Shown: positions 54,008-62,838 of the stretch, in pieces
Layout of the letters: every line of letters starts with the position of its first letter
Position numbering within the stretch: the stretch's first letter is position 1
Assembly: GCA_018402135.1 (NCBI GenBank)
Contig: JAGYJF010000002.1
Coordinates: forward strand, 1 to 64,000
Direction: 5' to 3'
DNA from: Flavobacteriaceae bacterium
GTDB lineage: Bacteria; Bacteroidota; Bacteroidia; Flavobacteriales; Flavobacteriaceae
DNA length: 64,000 nucleotides
Notes under the pieces: model-generated
The model's input: the letters and a program-made list of their open reading frames with translations, nothing else
Database searches by the model: none
What the model was told of the DNA's origin: nothing
Translations under genes and position numbers: made by a program

Positions 54008-54922
54008 CAAAGCCCGTCGCGGATGAAATTTCGTCAACACCTCTTTTAAATGACTGCGATCTATGTGCATGTAAATTTCGGTAGTGGTAATGCTTTCATG
54101 GCCTAGCATCATTTGTATGGCGCGCAAATCGGCACCGTTTTCTAGTAAATGGGTAGCAAAGGAATGTCTGAATGTGTGCGGCGAAATGGTCTTGTTTAAA
54201 TTGATGTCTTCAGCTAGATTTCTAATAATGGTAAAAATCATTGCACGCGTTAGTTGTTTACCACGGTTATTTAAAAATAAGGTATCCTGAAAATTAGGTT
54301 GAATATTGATATGTGTTCTAACTTCTTTAATGTAGGTGTTTATAAGTTTCTGTGTGGAATTGCTAATAGGCACAAAGCGTTGTTTGTTACCTTTTCCAGT
54401 AACCTTTATAAAACCTTCTTCAAAAAACAAATCTGACAATTTTAAAGTAGTCAATTCGCTTACACGCAGGCCGCAGCTGTAAAGCGTTTCTAAGATGACC
54501 TTATCGCGCTCGCCAATTCTCACACCGTTGTATTCACGTGATAAATCGATGGCAGCAATTAAATTGTCTATATCTTTTAGACTAAGTGTGTCTGGTAATT
54601 TTCGGCCCAATCTAGGAGATTCTATTTGATCTACTGGATTGTCCTTTCGGTAACCTTCAAACACTAAATAGTTAAAAAAACTACGCAAACCAGATATAAT
54701 TCTTGCTTGGGTTCTAGGTTTAACTTCCTTTGAAATGTGGTAAATAAAATCTGTTACTGTATGATGAGATACCTCAATTGGAGATGTAGTTAAATTGTGT
54801 TCGTCTAAAAAATTAATGAGTTTTTGAAGGTCGAAAGCATAATTATCAATTGAGTGCTGAGACAGTCCACGCTCAATACGTAAATAATTGGTAAAATCGA
54901 CTAAAAGGTTTTGCCATTTCAT
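54005..54922 (-). CDS. xerD: Tyrosine recombinase XerD
   Basis: A 305-residue tyrosine recombinase. N-terminal core-binding helices (FTNYLRIERGLSQHSIDNYAFDL), then catalytic motifs CGLRVSELTTL (Arg), KGNKQRFVPIS (Lys), HTFRHSFATHLL (His, Arg) and HESITTTEIYMHID (His, Tyr). All six active residues are present. Resolves chromosome dimers with XerC at dif. The terminal stop is inside the AATAACCC array. Confidence 0.93.
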   Translation of the reverse strand: MKWQNLLVDFTNYLRIERGLSQHSIDNYAFDLQKLINFLDEHNLTTSPIEVSHHTVTDFIYHISKEVKPRTQARIISGLRSFFNYLVFEGYRKDNPVDQIESPRLGRKLPDTLSLKDIDNLIAAIDLSREYNGVRIGERDKVILETLYSCGLRVSELTTLKLSDLFFEEGFIKVTGKGNKQRFVPISNSTQKLINTYIKEVRTHINIQPNFQDTLFLNNRGKQLTRAMIFTIIRNLAEDINLNKTISPHTFRHSFATHLLENGADLRAIQMMLGHESITTTEIYMHIDRSHLKEVLTKFHPRRAL

Positions 54923-55057
54923 TGACTTAATAAGAATATTTTAAAATTTTTGTTAAAAACATATAGAATAAAAAATAATTTAAAAATAATTTAAAAATAA
55001 TTTAAGTATTTATAAAAAACTATAAATTAGCACACTTAATTAATAATCTTTAAAAAT

Positions 55058-55612
55058 ATGAAAAAATTATGCTTTTTTTTATTGGCTTTCGCTTTATTCT
55101 TCACAGTACAGTCACAAGTTGTAAGATTCGGTGTTAAAGCCGGTGCAAATTTCTCTGATTTCACAGGTTCAGATGCAAAAAATATCTCTACCAGTGTTAA
55201 GGTTGGTTTTCATTTTGGAGCTTTAGTAGAATTAAAATTATTTGAAAATTTTGCTATTCAACCAGAAATTATGTATTCTACAAAAGGCGCTAAATTAGAC
55301 GATGTACAAGGAATTGAATTAGACGAAATTGATTTAAATTACATTACAGTGCCTGTTTTGGCAAAACTCTATTTAATTTCAGAGAAATTGAGTTTAGAAG
55401 TTGGACCCCAATTTTCTTTCCTATTAGATGATAACTTGGAAGAACAGTTTGAAACCAAATCATTTGATTTTGCTGCCGTTGGTGGATTAGGTTATCAATT
55501 TACCGATAGCGTGTTCGCACAGTTAAGATATGTTGCTGGTTTATCAGATACTAGTAAAGATGCAGAAATTAGAAATCAGACGTTTCAACTTTCTTTAGGC
55601 TATCGTTTTTAA
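55058..55612 (+). CDS. Outer-membrane beta-barrel (PorT-like) protein, array member 1
   Basis: A 184-residue exported barrel (signal LLAFALFFTVQSQ). PorT-like landmarks: FGVKAGANFSDF, IQPEIMYSTKGAK, NYITVPVLAKLYL, LEVGPQFSFLL and a closing LSLGYRF. First of six barrel genes between xerD and lpdA. It has its own terminator. Ligand unknown. Confidence 0.85.
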   Translation: MKKLCFFLLAFALFFTVQSQVVRFGVKAGANFSDFTGSDAKNISTSVKVGFHFGALVELKLFENFAIQPEIMYSTKGAKLDDVQGIELDEIDLNYITVPVLAKLYLISEKLSLEVGPQFSFLLDDNLEEQFETKSFDFAAVGGLGYQFTDSVFAQLRYVAGLSDTSKDAEIRNQTFQLSLGYRF

Positions 55613-55632
55613 AATAATAAAAAAAGTTTTGT

Positions 55633-55665
55633 AAAGAGTTGATTTTAAAACATCAACTCTTTTTT
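55633..55665 (+). terminator. Terminator after array member 1
   Basis: AAAGAGTTGAT (55633-55643) pairs with ATCAACTCTTT (55652-55662) around 8 bases, leading into a T run: 11 bp with no mismatch. Confidence 0.9.
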
Positions 55666-55909
55666 ATTTATATGAGGCACGCCTCTCTTAATTATATGGA
55701 CAGTAAGTTTTTTATTTAAAAAATGCACATAAAAGGCCAACTTAATAGCTGTTTTCTAATAAATTGTTAATAACTTGAATTTTAGTAGACTGAAAAAGAG
55801 TTATATATATAATATTGTTAATAAAATTGTTAACAACGTCAAACAATTTTTATCATTATTAACAAAAATGTATTTAGTTTGTAGTAATCAATTTTAAAAC
55901 TTAAAGATT

Positions 55910-56407
55910 ATGAAAAAATTTATGATTGCTGCTTTTGCAGTGTTTGCGTTCGCTCAGGTGAATGCGCAAGAATTTAAAGGAGGTATCAGTCTTGGCTTAC
56001 CAGTTGGCGATGCTAGCGATGTCTACACTTTTAACGTCACCGCGGATTTAAGTTACCTCTGGGATGTAGCCGAAAGCTTCAAAGCTGGTATCGCAACAGG
56101 AATTTCTTACAATTTTGGAGATTCTATCGATTTAGGCGAATTTGGAAGTATTGACGCTGACGATGCTGTTTTTTTACCTTTGGCTGGTGCCGCGCGTTAT
56201 GCATTTTCTGAATCTTTCGCAATTGGCGCCGATTTAGGTTATGCATTGGGTATTTCTCCAAGCGGTAATGATGGCGGTTTTTATTACGCACCAAGATTAC
56301 AGTACAATTTCTCAGAAGCACTATCTCTAATTGCTGCTTATCGAGGTATAAGTTTAGATGGTGGATCGTTTGATACTGTTACTTTAGGTTTAGAGTTTGG
56401 TTTCTAA
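55910..56407 (+). CDS. Outer-membrane beta-barrel protein, array member 2
   Basis: A 165-residue exported barrel (signal IAAFAVFAFAQVNAQ). Strands: FKGGISLGLPVGDASDVY, LSYLWDVAESFKAGIATGI, FAIGADLGYALGIS, FYYAPRLQYNF and GLEFGF. It is less like PorT than its neighbours, closer to small OmpW/OMP-b-barrel forms. ATG at 55910, with a terminator 31 bp downstream. The 297-bp gap upstream is otherwise featureless AT-rich DNA. Confidence 0.85.
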   Translation: MKKFMIAAFAVFAFAQVNAQEFKGGISLGLPVGDASDVYTFNVTADLSYLWDVAESFKAGIATGISYNFGDSIDLGEFGSIDADDAVFLPLAGAARYAFSESFAIGADLGYALGISPSGNDGGFYYAPRLQYNFSEALSLIAAYRGISLDGGSFDTVTLGLEFGF

Positions 56408-56431
56408 TCCTCTTAAATAATACTATTTTAA

Positions 56432-56458
56432 AAGGAAGCCAATCGGCTTCTTTTTTTT
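56432..56458 (+). terminator. Terminator after array member 2
   Basis: GAAGCC (56435-56440) pairs with GGCTTC (56445-56450) around AATC, followed by a T8 run. Confidence 0.9.
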
Positions 56459-56598
56459 ATTAAATACTAAACTTTTCCTTTTGTTTTTCTGAAATTAAGA
56501 CCAATTCAAAATCACAAACTATGTTAAAGATGGTTAATGCTTGGTCGGTATATTATTTCTCAACGTATATCCATCATATTAACCTTAAACATTTGATT

Positions 56599-57236
56599 AT
56601 GAGAAAATTAATTTTTTCAGTATCAGTATCTATATTATCTATTATTCAAATCAACGCGCAAGCCGATAGCACCAGTCCAGAACTGGGAATTAAAGGTGGT
56701 TTAAACCTTGCAACCATTGCAGGCGATGATGTTGATGATTTAGTCTCTCGAACAAGCTTTAATGCTGGTATTTTATGGAATTCCCAATAAGTGAACGCTT
56801 TTCATTTCAACCTGAATTATTGTATTCCGGTCAAGGATTTACAATGCTAACCAGAAATCAGGACAATATTTTTGATACGGATGAAAATGTTGAATTTCAA
56901 TTAGCCTATCTTCAGCTTCCGTTAATGGCTAAGTTTTATTTAATTGAAGGTTTGTTTATTGAAGCAGGTCCGCAATTTGGTTACAAATTAAGCGAAAAAG
57001 TCGATTCACAACCACTAGATGCCGGAGGAGAGACTGAAGTTAATCGTGATGATTCCTATATTAGAGATTTTGACACCAGTTTAGCTTTAGGCGCTGGTTA
57101 TAAATTTAATAGTGGTTTCTTCGTTTCTGGAAGATACACTTACGGCTTAACAAACATTTACAAGGATAATACTGTTTTTGAAAATGTTGATGCTAATAAC
57201 GCCGTTTGGCAATTTGGTTTAGGATTTTCTTTCTAA
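56599..57236 (+). pseudogene. PorT-like barrel protein, array member 3, with a -1 frameshift
   Basis: The first frame (ATG 56599, signal LIFSVSVSILSIIQINAQ, GIKGGLNLATI, FNAGIL) stops at 56788. The second frame, from about 56775, continues EFPISERFSFQPELLYSGQGF, LQLPLMAKFYL, EAGPQFGYKL and WQFGLGFSF. The paralogue at 59617 reads GAFMEFPI at the same place, so the ancestral codons were probably ATT TTT ATG GAA. Losing one T from a five-T run gives the present ATTTTATGG. The reconstituted protein would have about 212 residues. Confidence 0.83.
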
Positions 57237-57257
57237 ATTTTTAATAAACACAAATAC

Positions 57258-57287
57258 AAAACCGAAGTGTAACGCTTCGGTTTTTTT
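57258..57287 (+). terminator. Terminator after array member 3 (CCGAAG/CTTCGG type)
   Basis: AAAACCGAAG-like arm (57258-57267) pairs with CTTCGGTTTT (57275-57284), then T7. Very similar to the next two terminators. Confidence 0.92.
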
Positions 57288-57379
57288 ATGTGTATTTTTG
57301 TAAGTTTTTTCTTGCGTAATAACTTGTATAGTACTACATTCGTCTCAAATTTTATAACCATTAACATTTTAACTCTATT

Positions 57380-57979
57380 ATGAAAAACCTATTTATTTTC
57401 CCATTTTTTGCGTTTTTAGTATTTTTTAATTTAAATGCCCAATCTACTAAAGGAGATATTACCTTAGCCCCGCAGATTGGATTAAATTTTTCTACCTATA
57501 CATCCGATGCTTCCTATGACTTAAGAACTAGTTTTGCTGGCGGTGTTATTGGTGAGTATTATTTTAGCGATCGTTGGAGTTTGCGTTCAGGATTGCTATT
57601 TGATCCGATGGGAGCAGAAGATGATTTTAATAATACCGATAAGCTTAATTATTTAAGCTTACCATTACAAGCAAATTGGCATTTTGGTAAAAACAGAAAT
57701 TGGTTTCTAAATTTTGGACCATATGCTGCCTTTTTACTTAGTGCTAATTCCGAATTAAGTGATGGTCAAGAAATTGATGTTAAAGATTTTGTTTCTAAAA
57801 TGGATATCGGTTTTGGCGTTGGTATTGGCTATAAGTTTGATGTGAGCGAAAACCTTCAATTAAGTATCGATTATCAAGGATATGGTGGATTTATTAACAT
57901 TGATGATTCTGATTCTCTTCCATTCGATATTACAAATTCACGGAGTTCATTTAACGTTGGTGCCATTTTTAAAATATAA
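57380..57979 (+). CDS. Outer-membrane beta-barrel protein, array member 4
   Basis: A 199-residue exported barrel (signal FPFFAFLVFFNLNAQ). PorT-like blocks: LAPQIGLNFSTY, YYFSDRWSLRSGLLFD, LNYLSLPLQANWHFG, FGPYAAFLLS, GVGIGYKFD. Its aromatic end FNVGAIFKI is typical of barrels. Terminator of the CCGAAG type 21 bp downstream. The gene is a single unit. Confidence 0.85.
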   Translation: MKNLFIFPFFAFLVFFNLNAQSTKGDITLAPQIGLNFSTYTSDASYDLRTSFAGGVIGEYYFSDRWSLRSGLLFDPMGAEDDFNNTDKLNYLSLPLQANWHFGKNRNWFLNFGPYAAFLLSANSELSDGQEIDVKDFVSKMDIGFGVGIGYKFDVSENLQLSIDYQGYGGFINIDDSDSLPFDITNSRSSFNVGAIFKI

Positions 57980-57999
57980 TAATAGTCTTTGAATATTAC

Positions 58000-58029
58000 A
58001 AAACCGAAGTTAAACGCTTCGGTTTTTTT
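58000..58029 (+). terminator. Terminator after array member 4 (CCGAAG/CTTCGG type)
   Basis: AAAACCGAAG (58000-58009) pairs with CTTCGGTTTT (58017-58026), then T7. Same stem as the previous terminator with one change in the loop. Confidence 0.92.
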
Positions 58030-58251
58030 ATTTCCATTTCTCATATCTTTTATAGGTTGCCAGGGATTTGTTTATATGATTTAATACGCCAATAACTTAT
58101 GATAACAATGAGTTAACCTTAAGATAATACTTACAATCTTTGATGGCATAATGATTGGTATTTGGTTCACTTTAAAAATCCATATTGATTAGTTAAACAA
58201 GTCTTTTCAATATCGGAATACTAATTTAATGTAACATTAATACTTAATTTT

Positions 58252-58833
58252 ATGAAAAAAATTTTTGTTTTAGGATTCATCTGTATCACTTTTCAATTTA
58301 ATGCTCAAGAAAACAGTACTGCTAACGATTTTGGTTTTGATCAAAAAGACCTTTTTGTAACAGGTACTATTTCTTTCTTCTCAACGGACAGCAATACTGA
58401 TGGCTTTTCGGTTAATGAAAGATTTGGTGTTGACGCGAGTTTAGGACGCTTCTTTACTGACCATATAGCCGCTGGAATATCCGCTGGATTTTCTGTGCAA
58501 AATAATGGAGAAAGAACTAATAATAGCTATAATATAGGTGTTTTTGGTCGCTATTATGCAACTCCCGAAAACCGATTTTCCTTATTTGGTGAATTGAGCG
58601 CTATTTATGCGAATAGTGAAGGCATTACACCATCGTTGGCGTCATATGGTTATGCACTCACCATCGCACCTGGTATAAATTATTTCTTATCCGATGCATT
58701 TGCACTTCAAGCTAGATTTGGTCAATTAGGCTACAACTATAACACATTTAAGGATTCTGATGCAGAGGTAAGTACGTTTGATTTTCGTCTCAATCTTAAC
58801 AATATCAATTTTGGGTTACTTTATAAGTTTTAG
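58252..58833 (+). CDS. Outer-membrane beta-barrel protein, array member 5
   Basis: A 193-residue exported barrel (signal IFVLGFICITFQFNAQ). Strands: DLFVTGTISFFSTDS, ERFGVDASLGRFFTDHIAAGISAG, YYATPENRFSLFGELSAIY, LSDAFALQARFGQLGY, FGLLYKF. Closer to the OmpA/Opa-like barrel style than PorT. The third CCGAAG terminator follows 20 bp after the stop. Confidence 0.85.
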   Translation: MKKIFVLGFICITFQFNAQENSTANDFGFDQKDLFVTGTISFFSTDSNTDGFSVNERFGVDASLGRFFTDHIAAGISAGFSVQNNGERTNNSYNIGVFGRYYATPENRFSLFGELSAIYANSEGITPSLASYGYALTIAPGINYFLSDAFALQARFGQLGYNYNTFKDSDAEVSTFDFRLNLNNINFGLLYKF

Positions 58834-58852
58834 AAAAAATTTATAGCTATAG

Positions 58853-58880
58853 AACCGAAGTACTTGTCTTCGGTTTTTTT
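58853..58880 (+). terminator. Terminator after array member 5 (CCGAAG/CTTCGG type)
   Basis: AACCGAAG (58853-58860) pairs with CTTCGGTT (58868-58875), then a T7 run. Third occurrence of the same stem in 1.6 kb. Confidence 0.92.
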
Positions 58881-58906
58881 ATGTCCAATTTTTATATCTT
58901 TACCTA

Positions 58907-59326
58907 ATGAAGAAACTCATCATCATCAATGGTCCCAATCTCAATCTTTTGGGGGTAAGAGAACCAGAAATTTACGGTAGTTTGTCGTTTACCGATTTTT
59001 TAGATTTGCTACAAAAAAAGCATAGTAATCTACAAATTGATTATTTTCAATCTAATATAGAAGGTGAAATTATCGACAAGCTTCATGAAGTCGGGTTTTC
59101 TTTTGATGGTATTATTTTAAACGCAGCCGCTTATACACATACCTCAGTAGGCGTAGGTGATGCTGTAAAAGCCATTAAAACGCCGGTGGTTGAAGTTCAT
59201 ATTTCTAACACCTTTTCGCGCGAAAGTTTCAGACACCAATCTTATATTTCACCTCATGCCAAAGGCGTGATTATTGGCTTTGGTTTACAAAGTTATGAAT
59301 TGGCTATTGAGAGTTTATTGAAATAA
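58907..59326 (+). CDS. aroQ: Type II 3-dehydroquinate dehydratase
   Basis: A 139-residue type II dehydroquinase of the shikimate pathway. Motifs: IINGPNLNLLGVREPEIYG (catalytic Tyr region), IILNAAAYTHTSVGVGDAV, VEVHISN (His) and the mobile loop. A TATCTTTA box lies about 10 bp upstream. In related genomes aroQ usually sits next to xerD; here the barrel genes separate them. Confidence 0.94.
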   Translation: MKKLIIINGPNLNLLGVREPEIYGSLSFTDFLDLLQKKHSNLQIDYFQSNIEGEIIDKLHEVGFSFDGIILNAAAYTHTSVGVGDAVKAIKTPVVEVHISNTFSRESFRHQSYISPHAKGVIIGFGLQSYELAIESLLK

Positions 59327-59616
59327 TATTCCTTTAGTCAATTTTTAAATCTTTAAAGATTAGCAAGCTTTTAAGTTATCTCGCCGATTTTGCTGATTGT
59401 CGCCAAAAAAATGATTCATAAATTCAAGGTATAAGGTTCAAGAATTAAGATCTGCTATAATTTGCGCCATCAGCGGGAAATAAAATCAATCACATTTTTT
59501 AGCGCAATCTATCCCAAAATCTTAAAATTTCTCAAAAACCAAAGCCTATAAAATTTTTTCTTAGTATTTTGTAGCTTAATGTTTTACAATAAATACTCGA
59601 TTTCTAAAAATTTGAT
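59327..59616. other. Intergenic region with a degenerate repeat-like patch
   Basis: No gene is seen. The stretch 59379-59405 (ATCTCGCCGATTTTGC... then GATTGTCGCC) and 59468-59500 (GCGCCATCAGCGGGAAATAA) resemble in style the CTGCG-rich dispersed repeats of flavobacterial intergenic DNA, but no exact copy occurs in this window, so this is a weak call. Confidence 0.25.
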
Positions 59617-60099
59617 ATGAAATACTACTATAGTCTGTTATTTGGTTTTGTCTTTTTATTTCATTCGGCAGTTGGTCAAACCAATGCTGAGTTTGGTGTG
59701 AAAGGCGGTTTAAACCTTACTTTTTTTAAAGTAGCCGAAGCCAGTTTTGGCGATAACATTGAAACCGATACCGGTTTTTACCTCGGTGCTTTTATGGAGT
59801 TTCCTATTGATGCATTCTTCTCCATTCAACCGGAAGCTTTATACGTGGGTATTGGCGATTTTAATTTTATAAACGTCCCCATTTATGCCAAATACGAAGT
59901 GGGCAGAAATTTTCACCTGATGGCTGGACCAAGTATCAACTATTTCTTTGATTTATTTAATGCAAAGCTAAAAATTGGCGCCGACATTAGCACAAGTTAC
60001 GATCTAACACCCAAACTAGACGCTCATATTAAATTTGCTTTAGGGTTTGAAGAAATTTCGCCCAATGGTTTGTTTTTTGGTTTGGGGTATAAATTATAG
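59617..60099 (+). CDS. PorT-like outer-membrane beta-barrel protein, array member 6
   Basis: A 160-residue exported barrel (signal LLFGFVFLFHSAVGQ) with FGVKGGLNLTFF, GAFMEFPIDAFFSIQPEALYVGIG, NVPIYAKYEVG, LMAGPSINYFFD and the end GLGYKL. It is the closest paralogue of member 3 and shows the intact FMEFPI segment. It ends 18 bp before a strong terminator that also serves lpdA. Confidence 0.86.
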   Translation: MKYYYSLLFGFVFLFHSAVGQTNAEFGVKGGLNLTFFKVAEASFGDNIETDTGFYLGAFMEFPIDAFFSIQPEALYVGIGDFNFINVPIYAKYEVGRNFHLMAGPSINYFFDLFNAKLKIGADISTSYDLTPKLDAHIKFALGFEEISPNGLFFGLGYKL

Positions 60100-60117
60100 C
60101 ACCAAAGGCATCACAAA

Positions 60118-60147
60118 AAAAAGGCTGTTCGAGAGAACAGCCTTTTT
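60118..60147. terminator. Bidirectional terminator between array member 6 and lpdA
   Basis: A 13-bp perfect stem AAAAAGGCTGTTC (60118-60130) with GAACAGCCTTTTT (60135-60147), loop GAGA, with A- and T-runs on both sides. Confidence 0.92.
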
Positions 60148-60196
60148 GCATTAACAAGGACGTTACAAGGCACTTGTTTGTTATGTATGTATTATA

Positions 60197-61573
60197 TTAT
60201 AAGTGAATCACTTCGCCATAAGCATCGGCCACGGCTTCCATTACGGCTTCACTCATGGTTGGATGTGGATGAATCGCTTTTAAAACTTCATGTCCAGTGG
60301 TTTCTAGTTTTCTGCCGAGAACAGCTTCTGCAATCATATCAGTAACACCAGCACCAATCATGTGGCAGCCTAACCATTCGCCATATTTAGCATCAAAAAT
60401 TACTTTCACAAAACCATCTTTGGCACCAGAGGCACTAGCTTTTCCAGAGGCTGAAAACGGAAACTTACCAACTTTTATCTCGTAGCCTTGTTCTTTAGCC
60501 TGCTTTTCGGTTAGACCAACGCTTGCAATTTCTGGTGAACAATAGGTGCAACCTGGAACATTACCGTAATCGATGGGCTCAACATGATGGCCTGCTATTT
60601 TTTCAACACATAAAATTCCTTCAGCCGAAGCCACATGCGCCAAAGCTTGTCCAGCGGTAATATCGCCAATAGCGTAATAACCTGGAATGTTAGTTTGATA
60701 GTAATCATTGACTAAAACTTTATCGCGATCTACAGCAATACCAACATCTTCTAATCCTATGTTTTCTATATTTGATTTGATACCAACAGCCGATAAAAGA
60801 ATATCAGCTTCAAGTACTTCTTCGCCTTTCGAGGTCTTAACCGTAGCTTTTACGCCTTTACCAGAAGTGTCTACTTTGGTAACTTCGGAAGAAGTCATAA
60901 TTTTTATCCCACTTTTTTTGAAAGAACGCTCTAGTTGTTTAGAAATATCTTCATCTTCAACAGGGACAATATTCGGCAAATATTCTACAATGGTAACTTC
61001 TGTTCCCATAGTGTTGTAGAAATAAGCAAACTCAACTCCAATAGCGCCAGAACCTACGATTATCATTTTTTTAGGTTGACTCTCTAAAGTCATGGCTTTT
61101 CTGTAACCTATTACTTTTTTGCCATCTTGAGGTAAACTTGGTAATTCTCTTGAGCGTGCACCAGTTGCTATGATAATATGGTCGGCGCTGTAATCTTTAC
61201 CATCTACTTCAACTTTTTTACCGGGTTTAAGTTTTCCAAGACCTTCAATAACGTCTATTTTGTTTTTCTTCATCAAAAACTGAACGCCTTTACTCATCCC
61301 ATCAGCTACGTTTCGGCTTCGTTTTACTACTGCATTAAAATCTTTATCAGCTCCTTTCACGGTTAAACCATAATCTTCGGCGTGGTTTAGGTATTCAAAT
61401 ACTTGCGCCGATTTAAGTAATGCCTTGGTTGGAATACAACCCCAATTTAAACATACACCACCTAAACTTTCTTTTTCAACAACGGCAACTTTAAAGCCTA
61501 ATTGAGATCCTCTAATAGCCGTAACATAACCTCCAGGTCCACTTCCTAAAACAATAATATCGTATTTACTCAT
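60197..61573 (-). CDS. lpdA: Dihydrolipoyl dehydrogenase (E3)
   Basis: A 458-residue flavoprotein re-oxidising dihydrolipoyl groups of 2-oxoacid dehydrogenases and the glycine cleavage system. Seen: FAD loop GSGPGGYVTAI, redox pair GGVCLNWGCIPTK, NAD-binding IVGSGAIGVEFA, and the C-terminal HPHPTMSEAVMEA with the catalytic His-Glu. It probably supplies E3 to the E1 encoded at 908-3319. Near the ATG (61573) the minus strand has a TAAATTTG box at 61602-61609. Confidence 0.96.
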   Translation of the reverse strand: MSKYDIIVLGSGPGGYVTAIRGSQLGFKVAVVEKESLGGVCLNWGCIPTKALLKSAQVFEYLNHAEDYGLTVKGADKDFNAVVKRSRNVADGMSKGVQFLMKKNKIDVIEGLGKLKPGKKVEVDGKDYSADHIIIATGARSRELPSLPQDGKKVIGYRKAMTLESQPKKMIIVGSGAIGVEFAYFYNTMGTEVTIVEYLPNIVPVEDEDISKQLERSFKKSGIKIMTSSEVTKVDTSGKGVKATVKTSKGEEVLEADILLSAVGIKSNIENIGLEDVGIAVDRDKVLVNDYYQTNIPGYYAIGDITAGQALAHVASAEGILCVEKIAGHHVEPIDYGNVPGCTYCSPEIASVGLTEKQAKEQGYEIKVGKFPFSASGKASASGAKDGFVKVIFDAKYGEWLGCHMIGAGVTDMIAEAVLGRKLETTGHEVLKAIHPHPTMSEAVMEAVADAYGEVIHL

Positions 61574-61800
61574 CTGTTTTTTCTTTGAAAATTTTAAAAG
61601 ACAAATTTATAAAATTCAAAACTGAATTTACCATAAAGCCTGCGCAAATTACCGTTGTTTACTTTCAGCATATAAAAAAGCCATACGCTCGTTTTAATTG
61701 ATTTTATATAAAGTAATAATTATAGAGCTATTAGCATTTATGAAATCGCTGATAGATCCTATGTTAATAATTAAAATTCCGCAGATTCTTGCATTAAATT

Positions 61801-62331
61801 CTACAATTTTGAACCCTTAAACTTAGCCTCATTAAAGCTATCCGATGCACCTTTCGGGATGGACATTGATTGCCAATCTGGACCTTTTAATTGTATGCCA
61901 ATTAACACCATTTGCCCTATATGGTAAGGATAATGCGCCATTTGTCGGTTGATGGCATCAACTACTGTATGTGGCTCATTTCTAATATAAATAACGCGTT
62001 CCAAATCTTCTTCGGTTAAAGCATTTATCGCTTCAAAAAAGCAATCCCAGCCTTTCTTCCAAATGCTTATGAGCTTGTCTTTAGTGATAAATTCATGTTC
62101 AAACTCAGCGTCTCGCTCGCGCCAAGTTTTTTCACCATCTTCGGTAAACATGTTGGTCCAACGACTTAACATATTGCCTGAAATGTGCTTAGCAATGGTA
62201 GCAATACTGTTGGTTTCTTTTGAATATTGCCTGTTTAGCTCTTCATCGGTGAGTCTGTCAAAAGTTTTGTCCGCTAAACTTTTAAAGTGGTTAAGTTGTT
62301 TTATAACACTATTAAGATACATGTTTTCCAT
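61801..62331 (-). CDS. DinB/DUF1572-type protein
   Basis: A 176-residue four-helix protein related to DinB. Helix starts: LNHFKSLADKTFDRLTDEELN, NSIATIAKHISGNMLSRWTN; metal-site histidines lie in KHISGN and NRQMAHYPYHIGQMV. I recognise the DUF1572 style. Function unknown, possibly a metal-dependent transferase of thiol adducts. It is 27 bp from msrB and likely shares its transcript. Confidence 0.85.
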   Translation of the reverse strand: MENMYLNSVIKQLNHFKSLADKTFDRLTDEELNRQYSKETNSIATIAKHISGNMLSRWTNMFTEDGEKTWRERDAEFEHEFITKDKLISIWKKGWDCFFEAINALTEEDLERVIYIRNEPHTVVDAINRQMAHYPYHIGQMVLIGIQLKGPDWQSMSIPKGASDSFNEAKFKGSKL

Positions 62332-62358
62332 TATGGTAGGGGAGTAGGGGATTTCATC

Positions 62359-62838
62359 TTACTCGCTTTTCACAAACTCTAAGGCTGCGCCATTAATACA
62401 ATGCCTTTTGCCCGTTGTGTTTTTTGGACCATCGTTAAATACATGTCCCAAATGTCCACCACAAGTGGCACAATGTTCCTCGGTACGGGCATAACCTAAA
62501 TCGTAATCGGTTGAAAAAGCCACATTGCCTTTGATTTCTCTATCAAAGCTTGGCCAGCCAGTTCCTGAGTCAAATTTATATTCACTTTTAAATAAAGGTG
62601 TTTCACAGGCGGCACAAACATAAATACCAGGTTCTTCGTTCTTGTTTAATGGACTGGTAAATGGTCTTTCAGTTCCTGCTTCTCTTAAAACACGGTATTG
62701 TAAATCAGTCAACTGAGCTTTCCATTCGGCTTCTGTTTTGGTGATTTTGTAAGTAGCGGCGGATACTTCTTTTTGTTGAGCGTTTCCGTTACAATTCAAC
62801 AAAATACTAGTAAACAGTAATAAGGATAATTTCTTCAT
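62359..62838 (-). CDS. msrB: Peptide-methionine (R)-S-oxide reductase
   Basis: A 159-residue exported MsrB (signal LLLFTSILLNCNGNAQQ, possibly a lipoprotein with lipobox Cys16). Zinc-binding cysteines: CAACETPLF and CATCGGHLGHVF; active-site RHCINGAALEF with the catalytic Cys; SGTGWPSF loop. Repairs oxidised methionine in envelope proteins. The 240-bp gap after its start (62839-63077) is featureless AT-rich DNA. Confidence 0.94.
   Translation of the reverse strand: MKKLSLLLFTSILLNCNGNAQQKEVSAATYKITKTEAEWKAQLTDLQYRVLREAGTERPFTSPLNKNEEPGIYVCAACETPLFKSEYKFDSGTGWPSFDREIKGNVAFSTDYDLGYARTEEHCATCGGHLGHVFNDGPKNTTGKRHCINGAALEFVKSE

Noticed and set aside
54005-54922. Integrase of a mobile element
   Set aside because: All features fit housekeeping XerD; there are no att-like repeats, excision genes or phage genes nearby.
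56521-56598. Longer N terminus for the third barrel gene (start at 56521)
   Set aside because: The added residues lack a signal peptide, which begins cleanly at ATG 56599.
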